Translations under genes and position numbers: made by a program
Notes under the pieces: model-generated
Database searches by the model: none
Told to the model about the DNA's origin: nothing
The model's input: only the letters and a program-made list of their open reading frames with translations
Source of the DNA: Clostridia bacterium
GTDB taxonomy: Bacteria > Bacillota > Clostridia > Saccharofermentanales > Saccharofermentanaceae
Reading direction: 5' to 3'
Assembly (NCBI GenBank): GCA_016287245.1
Contig: JAEEWG010000013.1
Location: 17,691 to 81,690 of the forward strand
Length of the DNA stretch: 64,000 nucleotides
In this document: piece by piece, positions 17,130-25,266 of the stretch
How positions within the stretch are numbered: the first letter of the stretch is position 1
Layout: each line of letters begins with the position of its first letter

Positions 17130-19577
17130 TCAGATGAAATTGAGATCCTTTTTTCTCTTCCTCGCTTTTCTCATGCGCCACAGGCCTTTGAAAATGTGGT
17201 TGTTAAAGATCAGTATCCAGGCCTCCATCTGCTCGATCGTGACCTTGCCCATCGAAAACGATGCCAGCGTACGAAGTGGCATTTCCTTCGTCATGGCGAT
17301 GTTGATCACGCGCAGATGTTCCTGCGTCTCTTTTCTGTTACGCCACTTGATCAGAAGCATTGTAATATGATAGTACAGCTTGGCGATGAAGTTTCCTCTT
17401 CTTAAGTCTTCTACGCTCGTATTCAGATGGAATTCACCCTTCTTAGGCGGTTTCTCCTCGAGGATCTCCTGACCGTAAACGGCTTCAAACTGTTTCTTTT
17501 CGAACACCTTCGTGGAAGAATCCAGATGATAGTACTGCGGTGCTTTTTCCTGATAATCCGGAGCGACGACCTGGTCCATCTTCGTGGTGACATTCACGGT
17601 CCTGCTGCCGCGGATGTCTCTTGATGACGCGCCGACCTCGATCGTATATGTTCCCGTCTCGACGTGCCAGTCCTTGATCTGCGCATTATAGTAAGCAAAT
17701 GCGCGTTTGTTGAGCTTGATCTCGACGGTCCTTGTTGCACCGCGCTGGATGAAGACCTTCTTAAATCCGACCAGCTGGCGGACCGGCTTATAGATCCTGG
17801 ACGGCGGCGGAGCCACATAGACCTGCACGATCTCTTTTGCATCGTAATCACTGATATTCGTCACATCAAGCGTTACCGTCAGTTCGTCACCTTCCATGAT
17901 GTCCGTAGATGACAGCTGGATATCCCCGTACGAGAACTTCGCATAGGAAAGACCATGACCAAACGGGAAAAGGACCGGAAGCTTCGCTGCATCGTAGTAG
18001 CGGTAGCCGACATAGACACTCTCACAGTACAGCGTCTGTCTTTCATCGCCGAAATTAAGATATGCCGGAGTATCGGAAAGCTTCATGGGGAATGTCTCCG
18101 CAAGCTTTCCGGAAGGGATCACCTTCCCGTACAGGATATCGGCGATCGCACCCGCGCCTTCCTGTCCGGGAAGGTACGCCATAAGGATCGATTTCACATG
18201 TGCTGCCCAGGGCATCTCTATCGGAGATCCGGCATAGAGGACCACGCAGACATTACTGTTTCTTCTGACGACTTCCTCAATAAGTCTCGTATGAGACTGC
18301 GGAAGATGCATATGCTTTCTGTCATAGCCCTCAGATTCATAGCTGTCCGGAAGACCGGCGAAGATGATGACCACATCCTTATCCTTGGCCGCATCCACGG
18401 CTTCCTTCAGAAGCTTCTCATCCACCTCGTCTTTTTCAAGGGAGTAGCCCGGCTGATAGACGAAATTCTCGCTGTCCACCGAGAAGCCGGAAAAAGCATC
18501 ACAGACATTCGTCGGATGGATATGGGAGCTGCCGCCTCCCTGGAATCTCGTCTGCTTTGCCATGGCACCGAGTACAGCGATACTCTGTCTCGGCTGGACC
18601 GGCAGAAGCCCGTCGTTTTTCAGAAGGACACAGGACTCTTCAAAGGCCTGTCTGGCCAGTCCCTGATGATTCAGATATGGAGACGATGTCGGACTCGGCT
18701 TATTCATGCCCTTTTCGATCAGCGTGAGCATACGCTCGGCCGCACGGTCCAAAAGCGCCTTCGGAAGTTTACCGGATTCGACGGCTTCCACGATCTGACG
18801 GTCTCTTTCACCTACCGAGGAAGGCATCTCCAGTTCAAGACCTGCCGCAAGCGAATCCAGACGGTCGTCGGTTGCGCCCCAGTCACTCATGACCACACCG
18901 TCAAATCCCCACTCATCGCGGAGAATGTCGGTCAGGAGTTTTCTGTTCTCACAGCAGTATTTCCCGTTGACACGGTTATAAGCACACATGACGGTCCACG
19001 GCTTCGCCTCTTTAATAACTGTCTCAAACGCTGAAAGGTATATCTCACGGAGGGCACGCTCATCCACGATGGAATCATTGATGAGACGGTATTTCTCCTG
19101 GCTGTTACATGCAAAGTGCTTCACCGAAGTTCCGATTCCCATGCTCTGCACACCGCGCACCCACGCGGCGCCCATCTTTCCGGCCAAAAGAGGATCTTCG
19201 GAAACATATTCGAAGTTTCTTCCGCAGAGAGGAGATCTCTTGATATTGATCGCCGGGCCCAGCACGATAGATACATCCTGGTCGATGGCTTCTTCACCGA
19301 TGGCGCGTCCGATCGCTTCCATCAGTTCTTCGTTAAAAGAATTGGCGGTCGTTGCCGCCGGTGGAAAACAGGTAGCTTCCCGGCTGTCACCGCTTCCTCT
19401 TCTTCCCTCTTCCGAATCCTGCTTACGAAGACCATGCGGACCATCGGTCATCATGATGTACGGCACATTATTGATCGGAAGTCTCTGCGTCCTCCAGAAG
19501 TCCCATCCGGAACAAAGCGACGCTTTCTGCTTCACAGTGAGTTTTTTCATCAGGGAAGATACAAATTCAGAAGCCAT
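17130..19577 (-). CDS. GH3 family beta-glucosidase
   Basis: An 815-residue protein without a signal peptide. The GH3 N-terminal barrel (about 15-290) has the KHFACNSQE block at 153-161 and the nucleophile Asp232 in GFDGVVMSDWGA. The alpha/beta C domain spans about 310-540 (with GGGSSHIHPT and a SEGYDRKHM-type loop), and a fibronectin-III-like domain spans about 565-670 (ELTVTLDVTNISDYDAKEIVQVYV). About 110 further residues form a basic, helical extension. It probably cleaves beta-linked gluco-oligosaccharides in the cytoplasm. The start has GAGGAG seven bases before it. It lies 123 bp upstream of the GH2 gene, which has its own candidate promoter. Catalytic residues look intact, unlike in the GH2 neighbour. 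Confidence 0.93.
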   Translation of the reverse strand: MASEFVSSLMKKLTVKQKASLCSGWDFWRTQRLPINNVPYIMMTDGPHGLRKQDSEEGRRGSGDSREATCFPPAATTANSFNEELMEAIGRAIGEEAIDQDVSIVLGPAINIKRSPLCGRNFEYVSEDPLLAGKMGAAWVRGVQSMGIGTSVKHFACNSQEKYRLINDSIVDERALREIYLSAFETVIKEAKPWTVMCAYNRVNGKYCCENRKLLTDILRDEWGFDGVVMSDWGATDDRLDSLAAGLELEMPSSVGERDRQIVEAVESGKLPKALLDRAAERMLTLIEKGMNKPSPTSSPYLNHQGLARQAFEESCVLLKNDGLLPVQPRQSIAVLGAMAKQTRFQGGGSSHIHPTNVCDAFSGFSVDSENFVYQPGYSLEKDEVDEKLLKEAVDAAKDKDVVIIFAGLPDSYESEGYDRKHMHLPQSHTRLIEEVVRRNSNVCVVLYAGSPIEMPWAAHVKSILMAYLPGQEGAGAIADILYGKVIPSGKLAETFPMKLSDTPAYLNFGDERQTLYCESVYVGYRYYDAAKLPVLFPFGHGLSYAKFSYGDIQLSSTDIMEGDELTVTLDVTNISDYDAKEIVQVYVAPPPSRIYKPVRQLVGFKKVFIQRGATRTVEIKLNKRAFAYYNAQIKDWHVETGTYTIEVGASSRDIRGSRTVNVTTKMDQVVAPDYQEKAPQYYHLDSSTKVFEKKQFEAVYGQEILEEKPPKKGEFHLNTSVEDLRRGNFIAKLYYHITMLLIKWRNRKETQEHLRVINIAMTKEMPLRTLASFSMGKVTIEQMEAWILIFNNHIFKGLWRMRKARKRKKDLNFI

Positions 19578-19665
19578 AGTTTTTTCTCCTCTACTTTTGT
19601 AAAAACTACATACATAATGTAATTATATCACTTGTATAAGTTCTTTGAACATAACGGAAAAGCCC

Positions 19666-19694
19666 TTGTCATCTTCCCTTATATCATGTATACT
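19666..19694 (+). promoter_or_regulatory. Promoter of tmRNA
   Basis: TTGTCA (19666-19671) and TATACT (19689-19694) are separated by exactly 17 bp and lie 37 bp before the mature 5' end of the tmRNA, leaving a short leader for RNase P to remove. Confidence 0.7.
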
Positions 19695-19730
19695 CTCCAT
19701 CACAGAACCACAAATGAGAGTTGAATATGT

Positions 19731-20109
19731 GGGGGCGCACTGGTTTCGACGGGGTCGTGGAGACTGGGAAAGCGGGTAGAGGATTCTCGTTGGCCTCTTT
19801 AAAAAACGAGAACTGCAAGTAATTGCAAACAACAATCAACTCGTAGCTGCTTAATTTAGCTACCATCTCCCCGGTCTATCTGTCGGCCGGACCGGAGATG
19901 TCAGATGACAGACCTTACCTGTCGGCAGGTTAAACGGGACAACGTCTTTGGCAAAGCTTTGCGTCACTGATGTATCTATGAAGCTACCGGAGTCGGTTTC
20001 CTGTTCGTGGGATCACCGATGAGGGGAATACTCCATACACGAACTGCACCCGGAGATGTCCTTGTTAACGTGGTTTCGGACAGGAGTTCGATTCTCCTCG
20101 CCTCCACCA
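19731..20109 (+). ncRNA. ssrA: Transfer-messenger RNA (tmRNA)
   Basis: This 379-base RNA rescues stalled ribosomes. Its tRNA-like half is visible at both ends: 5' GGGGGCG pairs with 3' CGCCTCC, followed by discriminator A and an encoded CCA (20107-20109). GGTTTCGACGGGG near the 5' end and GTTCGATTCTCC near the 3' end are conserved tmRNA blocks. The tag reading frame appears to resume at GCA 19825 and stops at TAA 19852-19854, giving ANNNQLVAA, which ends in the hydrophobic-Ala-Ala degron seen by ClpXP. At nine residues the tag is on the short side. A paired region after it fits the pseudoknots. Confidence 0.97.
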
Positions 20110-20113
20110 GATC

Positions 20114-20168
20114 AATGAAAAAAACTGTCTCGATGCAATATGCGCTTCGAGGCAGTTTTGTTTTCAGC
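20114..20168. terminator. Bidirectional terminator between tmRNA and the SseB-like gene
   Basis: AAAACTGTCTCGA and TCGAGGCAGTTTT form a 13-bp stem (one wobble pair) around a 13-base loop. The stem is followed by T runs on both strands (TTTTGTTTT on plus, TTTTTTTC on minus), so it can end the tmRNA and the convergent minus-strand operon. Confidence 0.8.
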
Positions 20169-20196
20169 GAAAAAACAACAATTGAGGTGAGTTATA

Positions 20197-21339
20197 TCAC
20201 ACTTTCAGCTCATCATTTCTCTCGTAGAAGAGCATCATGTTCTCCACATTCTTTCCGAACTTGGCGGAGCACTGCATGCTGAGCTTCATGTCTCCGATAA
20301 ACGGTGTACCGGCTTTCCCGATTCCGCCGTAGATCTCCGGAACATCTTCAAGCGTATCTACTACGACCAGATGGTTCTTCTTATCTTCTTTCGGGAAGAT
20401 CATGACCGCATACCATGCACGGATGATACGTGGTTCTGTCTTCATATACTCGGAAAGCGCATTCAAAAGCTCGGTCGGCTTATGTTCTTCAACCGGGATA
20501 GCAAGCATCATCGGGCTGCCCTTTTCGATCTTCTCTTCCGCGAGGTGATTATCCACTTTTCTCTTATGCTGCGCGAGCGCCTCGATCAGAGGGCGGCTCA
20601 GTACGAATCCTTCCGACTTCGGATTGATCAGAAGTCCATCGACCGGGATCTGGGCAAAGACGGAAACGATCTTCGGGAAATCCAGCGGCTGGACAAGTTT
20701 CTCCGGCAGTCCTTCGAGTTGTTCAAGCTCATAGATATCCGTCATAACAGAAAGATAATTCTTGCCGTCTTTTCCTTTAAGAACAGCAAAGCCTATCTTG
20801 CTTTCATCGTTTTCCTGTCCCGGCGGGTGCATGCACGGAGAAAGGAAGATCGCTTTTGTCGCGATCGTCTCCATGATCCGTCCCATAAAGTCACGATCTG
20901 ACTGCAGGTTCTTCGCTTCACGAAGAAGTGCGACAAGGAAGGGATTACACGGTTCTTCCGGGTTGATCTCACCTTCCATGCAGTTCATGGAAGAAAGCAC
21001 GTCATACTTTTCCGCATCGCCGGCACGAAGTCCTTCGAGCACGACCGAAACATTGGTACCTTCTTCCGCCTTATCCATCTTATTCATCATGGTATCCTGA
21101 AGGATCAGCGCACGTGTCTTCACGGACTTGTCCCCTCTTCCCAGAAGATACAGCTCATCTCCCTGACGGATCGTCCCGCCACGTACATTTCCGATCACCG
21201 AAACTTCGGTCGAGGTCATGGAAAGGACCTCTTCTACAACAAGGGAGACGATGGGAAACTTGCCTGATGTGTTTTCGTTCTCCTTCTCTATAGAACTGCC
21301 GTTATCGGCTGCATTGTTCTTCCTGTCAAATAAACCCAT
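20197..21339 (-). CDS. SseB-domain protein with N-terminal EF-Tu domain-2-like barrel
   Basis: A 380-residue cytoplasmic protein. Residues about 27-105 read as an EF-Tu domain-2-type beta barrel (IGNVRGGTIRQGDELYLLGRG, then a basic ALILQD strand), a fold that usually binds RNA or tRNA ends in translation factors, but no GTPase is attached. Residues about 120-235 and 245-375 resemble the N- and C-terminal SseB domains (PVDGLLINPKSEGFVLS; ELLNALSEYMKTEPRIIRAWY). SseB was named from serine sensitivity in E. coli and its biochemical role is unclear. It is the last of three minus-strand genes (amidase-like, lipoprotein, this), 15 bp after the lipoprotein. Confidence 0.7.
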   Translation of the reverse strand: MGLFDRKNNAADNGSSIEKENENTSGKFPIVSLVVEEVLSMTSTEVSVIGNVRGGTIRQGDELYLLGRGDKSVKTRALILQDTMMNKMDKAEEGTNVSVVLEGLRAGDAEKYDVLSSMNCMEGEINPEEPCNPFLVALLREAKNLQSDRDFMGRIMETIATKAIFLSPCMHPPGQENDESKIGFAVLKGKDGKNYLSVMTDIYELEQLEGLPEKLVQPLDFPKIVSVFAQIPVDGLLINPKSEGFVLSRPLIEALAQHKRKVDNHLAEEKIEKGSPMMLAIPVEEHKPTELLNALSEYMKTEPRIIRAWYAVMIFPKEDKKNHLVVVDTLEDVPEIYGGIGKAGTPFIGDMKLSMQCSAKFGKNVENMMLFYERNDELKV

Positions 21340-21354
21340 TTCTTTTTTCCTTCC

Positions 21355-22497
21355 TTAGCCCATAATTACTTTTGACTTTACATCCGCATCCCAGAGGATC
21401 GACAGTCCATTGAGGGAAGCTGCGAGCAGCGGGATCGATACGAACTTGACATCCGCAACATTCATTCCGGCTGCTTCGATATCGCTCAAAGCTATCGCAT
21501 ATTTCCCTTCCTCCTGGGAAAAAGGTGCAATATAACTATATAGATTTGTAGCATTAAACATCTTCTTATCGAGCGTGATATCTCCATCGACCATAAGATA
21601 GACATACTCATTTGTCTTATTCGTATAAGTATAGTGAATGTAAAGATAGTAACTCGAAGTTTCAAAGTAGTTGATCGCGAACTGACCTCCATCATTATCG
21701 TAAATGATCTCTGAAGTATCGCTCAGTTCTCTTGGCATATATTCAAAAGCAGATTCCCCCTGCGGGAAAAGAGTTACCGTTACGTAATTCCTTTCAAGAT
21801 CTGTAGGGGACAGATATGCCTTCGTTCCCTTCACGGATGGTGCCGCGAGCAGAACAAAAGCGATTCGCGTTGGTTCAACCGAAGGATCAAAGTCATCAAA
21901 TGCAGAACTGTATTCCAAAGTGTCTTTTAAGACTGCACCCGGTTCGATGGCAGTATTAAGATCTGTCTGGAAATCTAAATGCGTACACATATTATCCAGC
22001 ACCGGATCTCTGAAGATCAACGCGTATGGCACATCCGACTTATTTTCCGCCTCGAACCTGATCACATACTGTTTTCCGGAATCTTCGGTATCTTCGATCT
22101 CCGCGGAAATGATCGTGAAGCGGAAATTCTCATTATCCACGATACTTGCGTTATTGAGCGGGCCGCTGAAATATCCGTCATCGTCGTTGGTAAGCCCGAG
22201 GAGGCTCTGCTGGACAGGGATCGGCGTCGGAGTCGCAACCGGCATGTTCTCGGCAAAAATGCTGCCGTCACTGATGAACTGATCCAGTGAACTGACATAC
22301 ATCATTACATTCGCGGTGGGTTCATCGGAATCAGAATTCTTTTTTTTGGTATTCTTTTCCTCTTCTTCCTCATCATCGAAATCTTCGTCTTCTTCCTCCA
22401 CAGTAGTAGAATCCTTTCGACGGAGTCCGCAGGAAGGAACAAGAATCATGAAACAAAGAAGAATGGCGATAACCTTTAAGAGTTTTGACTTTTTCAA
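21355..22497 (-). CDS. Predicted lipoprotein with acidic linker and two beta-rich domains
   Basis: A 380-residue lipoprotein of unknown function. The start is a TTG at 22497: GGAGG sits 8 bases before it, and it gives a proper lipoprotein signal (KKSKLLK, hydrophobic core, LVPSC lipobox near residue 23). A longer frame from an upstream ATG would put 15 polar residues ahead of the signal and has no ribosome site. After the cysteine comes a strikingly acidic stretch (about 31-50, mostly Asp/Glu). Two beta-rich domains follow, about 120-245 and 250-380, the first with text like YVIRFEAENKSDVPYALIF, reminiscent of DUF5067/telomeric-repeat-type lipoprotein domains. It is placed between the amidase-like protein and SseB-like gene. 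Confidence 0.75.
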   Translation of the reverse strand: MKKSKLLKVIAILLCFMILVPSCGLRRKDSTTVEEEDEDFDDEEEEEKNTKKKNSDSDEPTANVMMYVSSLDQFISDGSIFAENMPVATPTPIPVQQSLLGLTNDDDGYFSGPLNNASIVDNENFRFTIISAEIEDTEDSGKQYVIRFEAENKSDVPYALIFRDPVLDNMCTHLDFQTDLNTAIEPGAVLKDTLEYSSAFDDFDPSVEPTRIAFVLLAAPSVKGTKAYLSPTDLERNYVTVTLFPQGESAFEYMPRELSDTSEIIYDNDGGQFAINYFETSSYYLYIHYTYTNKTNEYVYLMVDGDITLDKKMFNATNLYSYIAPFSQEEGKYAIALSDIEAAGMNVADVKFVSIPLLAASLNGLSILWDADVKSKVIMG

Positions 22498-22567
22498 AAG
22501 ATGAGCCTCCGCGTTAAACCTGTAACTGCTATATTTTATCACAAACGGGAAAACTCAACAAATGACA

Positions 22568-23875
22568 TCAGTGCTTAGGCATGGTCGAAACAAACTGTGC
22601 GATGCCCTGACAGATCTTATACTGGTATTCACCATCCAGAAGTGCCGATTCATCGTCACTATTGCTCAAATATCCCATACGCACCATAAAGGACGGCACA
22701 TCCTGCGCCCAGTTCAGACCGCTGTATTTTTCACTGGCCTTGCAGCCGTTGTCGACACAGCCTGTAGCAGAAGCGATCGCTTTTCCGAGATTTGTGCCCC
22801 AATTCGGGACATCTGATGAGTATTTTCCGCCTGCCGGAACGATCACGAAGCAGCCGCTCGCCTTGGAATCGTTGGCCGCATTACAGAAAAGACGGATATA
22901 CAGATCCGGATCATGCGATACGGCAAGTTCGGCACGCTCTTTATTCGAGATATCGACATCATTGGTCTCTCGGGTCATATACACTTCGCAACCAAGAGAA
23001 GTAAGGTAATCTCTGAGAAGAAGCGCCACAGAAAGATCGATCTCGGATTCATCTGTTCCGGTAACTACACCCTTAAATCCCTGTGCGGATTTATCCTTGG
23101 ATCCGCTCATGGAAGACGACATCGGTTCCTGCTCTGTATTCGGGGTCGCCTGGTGGCCTGCATCGATCACGACGCAGTAACCTGAAAGGTTCGGACCGCC
23201 GCCGGGAAATGGTGTCACGTCAGGCGTCGGTGTCGGAGAAGGTTCAGTGCTCTCCGTCGTACTTTCCGAAGTGGTCTCCGGCTCTACCGCTGCTGATTCA
23301 TCAGTAGTGGATATCTGTGTGGTCGTTTCCGTTTTGGTAACAGTAGTATTGTTTTTCTTTTCCTTCGGAAGGTTCTTCACTAGAAAGAAGATCCCCAGGC
23401 CAAGAGCGATGAGCATTAGTGCAATGGTCGCAATCAGGAAGATCGACACCATTCTTCTTCTGGCTTCGATCTGCTGTCTTCTTTTTCTGGAGGCAGCCGA
23501 AGGAACGCGCCTTGCCTGCGCATTAGCATTGGAAGGATTCGATGTGGTTTTCGGTGCAGCCGTTCTGGAAGTCCCTTGTGTACTCCCGGGTCTTCTCATC
23601 GCCTGCATTTCAGGCTGCGACGAAGAAGGTGCTGCTGAAGAAGCTTTGTTCGCTGAAGCGGAAGCCTGAGGAGCAGGCTTGGAAGATGCCGCGGAATTCC
23701 CATTTGTCGGAACTCGCCGGATCTCTGAGATCAATGCCTGTACATCTACCTGTTCACCCTTGGCAGATACATTGTCTTTATGCATAAATTCATTCAGATC
23801 CGGAACTTTGTTTCCGTTTGGTCTTCCGTTTGGTCTTCCTTTCGGCTGATTTGGTCTTCCTTCACCGGTACTCAT
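22568..23875 (-). CDS. Amidase_3-like membrane-anchored protein lacking key catalytic residues
   Basis: A 435-residue protein with a long disordered cytoplasmic part (1-140, Pro/Ser/Ala/Asn-rich), one membrane segment (about 143-165), a Thr/Ser/Glu linker (about 175-225) and an outer domain (230-435) of the N-acetylmuramoyl-L-alanine amidase type. Two zinc ligands look intact, His241 in VIDAGH and Glu278 in DESEIDL. In the conserved IRIHANG block the third ligand His is Phe330 (YIRLFCNAA), and the catalytic Glu of the VEMGY block is Arg399 (FMVRMGYLSN). So it probably binds rather than cuts peptidoglycan stem links (inference). It has an AAGGGA ribosome site and starts the operon with the lipoprotein and SseB-like gene. 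Confidence 0.85.
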   Translation of the reverse strand: MSTGEGRPNQPKGRPNGRPNGNKVPDLNEFMHKDNVSAKGEQVDVQALISEIRRVPTNGNSAASSKPAPQASASANKASSAAPSSSQPEMQAMRRPGSTQGTSRTAAPKTTSNPSNANAQARRVPSAASRKRRQQIEARRRMVSIFLIATIALMLIALGLGIFFLVKNLPKEKKNNTTVTKTETTTQISTTDESAAVEPETTSESTTESTEPSPTPTPDVTPFPGGGPNLSGYCVVIDAGHQATPNTEQEPMSSSMSGSKDKSAQGFKGVVTGTDESEIDLSVALLLRDYLTSLGCEVYMTRETNDVDISNKERAELAVSHDPDLYIRLFCNAANDSKASGCFVIVPAGGKYSSDVPNWGTNLGKAIASATGCVDNGCKASEKYSGLNWAQDVPSFMVRMGYLSNSDDESALLDGEYQYKICQGIAQFVSTMPKH

Positions 23876-24103
23876 AGGATTATCCCTTCATCACAGTTCT
23901 TCAGGTTAGATTCTATCACACGGCATGTGGCAGAGAATTTACATCTTTGCGCTTCTTTTATTACAGGAAAACGACGGGTTTCGCTGTCTTCTCATTTATT
24001 TCACCGAAATCTCTTTTTTCTTTAGCTTCATGTAAAATTGTTTTGAATTTTTCATTTGAATCGTATAAAATAGATGCATTGTATGTAATAGGGGAATCTT
24101 AAC

Positions 24104-25255
24104 GTGAAGAATAAAGAGGCACTCGTCATAGGTCTGGGTATATCCGGCTGTACAGCAGCTCGCATGCTTGCTGATGCGGGGTATTCTGTGACATGCTTTG
24201 AAAGCGAGTCCCGCATCGGCGGTATCCTATTTGACGAACTCCGCCCGAACGGTGTCCGTGTACAGAGTTTCGGTCCGCATATTTTCCACACCAACAACGA
24301 GAACGTCTATTCCTTCCTTAAGCGTTTCGGTTCGTTTTTTCCGTACCAGCACCATGTGCTCGTATCGATCGGCGGCAAGCGCGTTCCTCTCCCCCTGAAC
24401 CCGCGTTCACTTGAGATCCTTTTCGGCGAGAAGCAGGCTTCTTCCCTTCTTTCCCGTATCGCCTCCGCATTTCCGGAAGAGCGAAGGGTCTCCGTAGATC
24501 AGCTGAACAGTTCCGGCGATGCGAAACTGATCGACCTCGGACGTTTCATGATCGAAAATATCCTATCGCTCGATCTCAACCGAAAAGAAGGAAGTTCTTT
24601 CCTCCCGGCTGACGACTCTTTTATGAACGACGCTTTCGTGGAGACGACTTCCGATGACAGTTACTATACCGACAAGATCCAGGCCATGCCTATGCAGGGT
24701 TTTACTGATGTCATGGAACGCATGATCGACCACCCGGCCATCACCGTATTTTTGAATCTGAATGCGCTTTCGCGTCTGTCTTTTCACGAGGATGACTATT
24801 CGATCCTTCTGGACGGCATCCCGTTCAAGGGACCTGTGGTCTATACTCCTTCTCTGGACAAACTCTTTGATTATCGCTTCGGCGCACTTCCCTACCGTGC
24901 CGGAACGGTCACCTTCAAGGATCTTCCGACAGACTTTCAGAATGAATGCGCCGTGATCTTTTCACCAAAAGACAAAGAGACGATCCGCATGACCGAAAGC
25001 AAGTATCTGACGCTCCAGGCTTTGGACGGACAGACGAGTCTTTGCTGCGAAGGTCCTTTCGCAAGGCAGGCCAAGAACCTGAGCACGCCATTCGAACCGG
25101 AGATCACTTCCCAGAATCTGGAGCTCTATGGTAAATACCAGGACCTGGCGAAGAAGTATTCTTCTCTTCATCTTTTAGGCAGGATCGCATGTTACAAAAA
25201 CCTGTCCATTGCTGAGTGCATCGAACAGGCTTCTGATTTCATTTCCAGTTTATAA
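24104..25255 (+). CDS. glf: UDP-galactopyranose mutase family protein
   Basis: A 383-residue FAD-binding protein. The Rossmann dinucleotide motif is GLGISGCTAARMLADAGYSV at residues about 10-29. FGPHIFHTNN near 62-71 and YTPSLDKLFDYRFGALPYR near 246-264 are signature blocks of UGM, and GRIACYK near 358 matches its last conserved block. UGM interconverts UDP-galactopyranose and UDP-galactofuranose for cell-surface glycans. The start is GTG with AGGGGA about 10 bases upstream. No other galactofuran genes are nearby. It ends 11 bp from the convergent cdaA fusion with no visible terminator between. Confidence 0.88.
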   Translation: MKNKEALVIGLGISGCTAARMLADAGYSVTCFESESRIGGILFDELRPNGVRVQSFGPHIFHTNNENVYSFLKRFGSFFPYQHHVLVSIGGKRVPLPLNPRSLEILFGEKQASSLLSRIASAFPEERRVSVDQLNSSGDAKLIDLGRFMIENILSLDLNRKEGSSFLPADDSFMNDAFVETTSDDSYYTDKIQAMPMQGFTDVMERMIDHPAITVFLNLNALSRLSFHEDDYSILLDGIPFKGPVVYTPSLDKLFDYRFGALPYRAGTVTFKDLPTDFQNECAVIFSPKDKETIRMTESKYLTLQALDGQTSLCCEGPFARQAKNLSTPFEPEITSQNLELYGKYQDLAKKYSSLHLLGRIACYKNLSIAECIEQASDFISSL

Positions 25256-25266
25256 GAGATATTTTT

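Noticed and set aside
25256..25266. Terminator between glf and the cdaA fusion
   Set aside because: Only 11 bases separate the convergent stops and no hairpin with T run is visible there.
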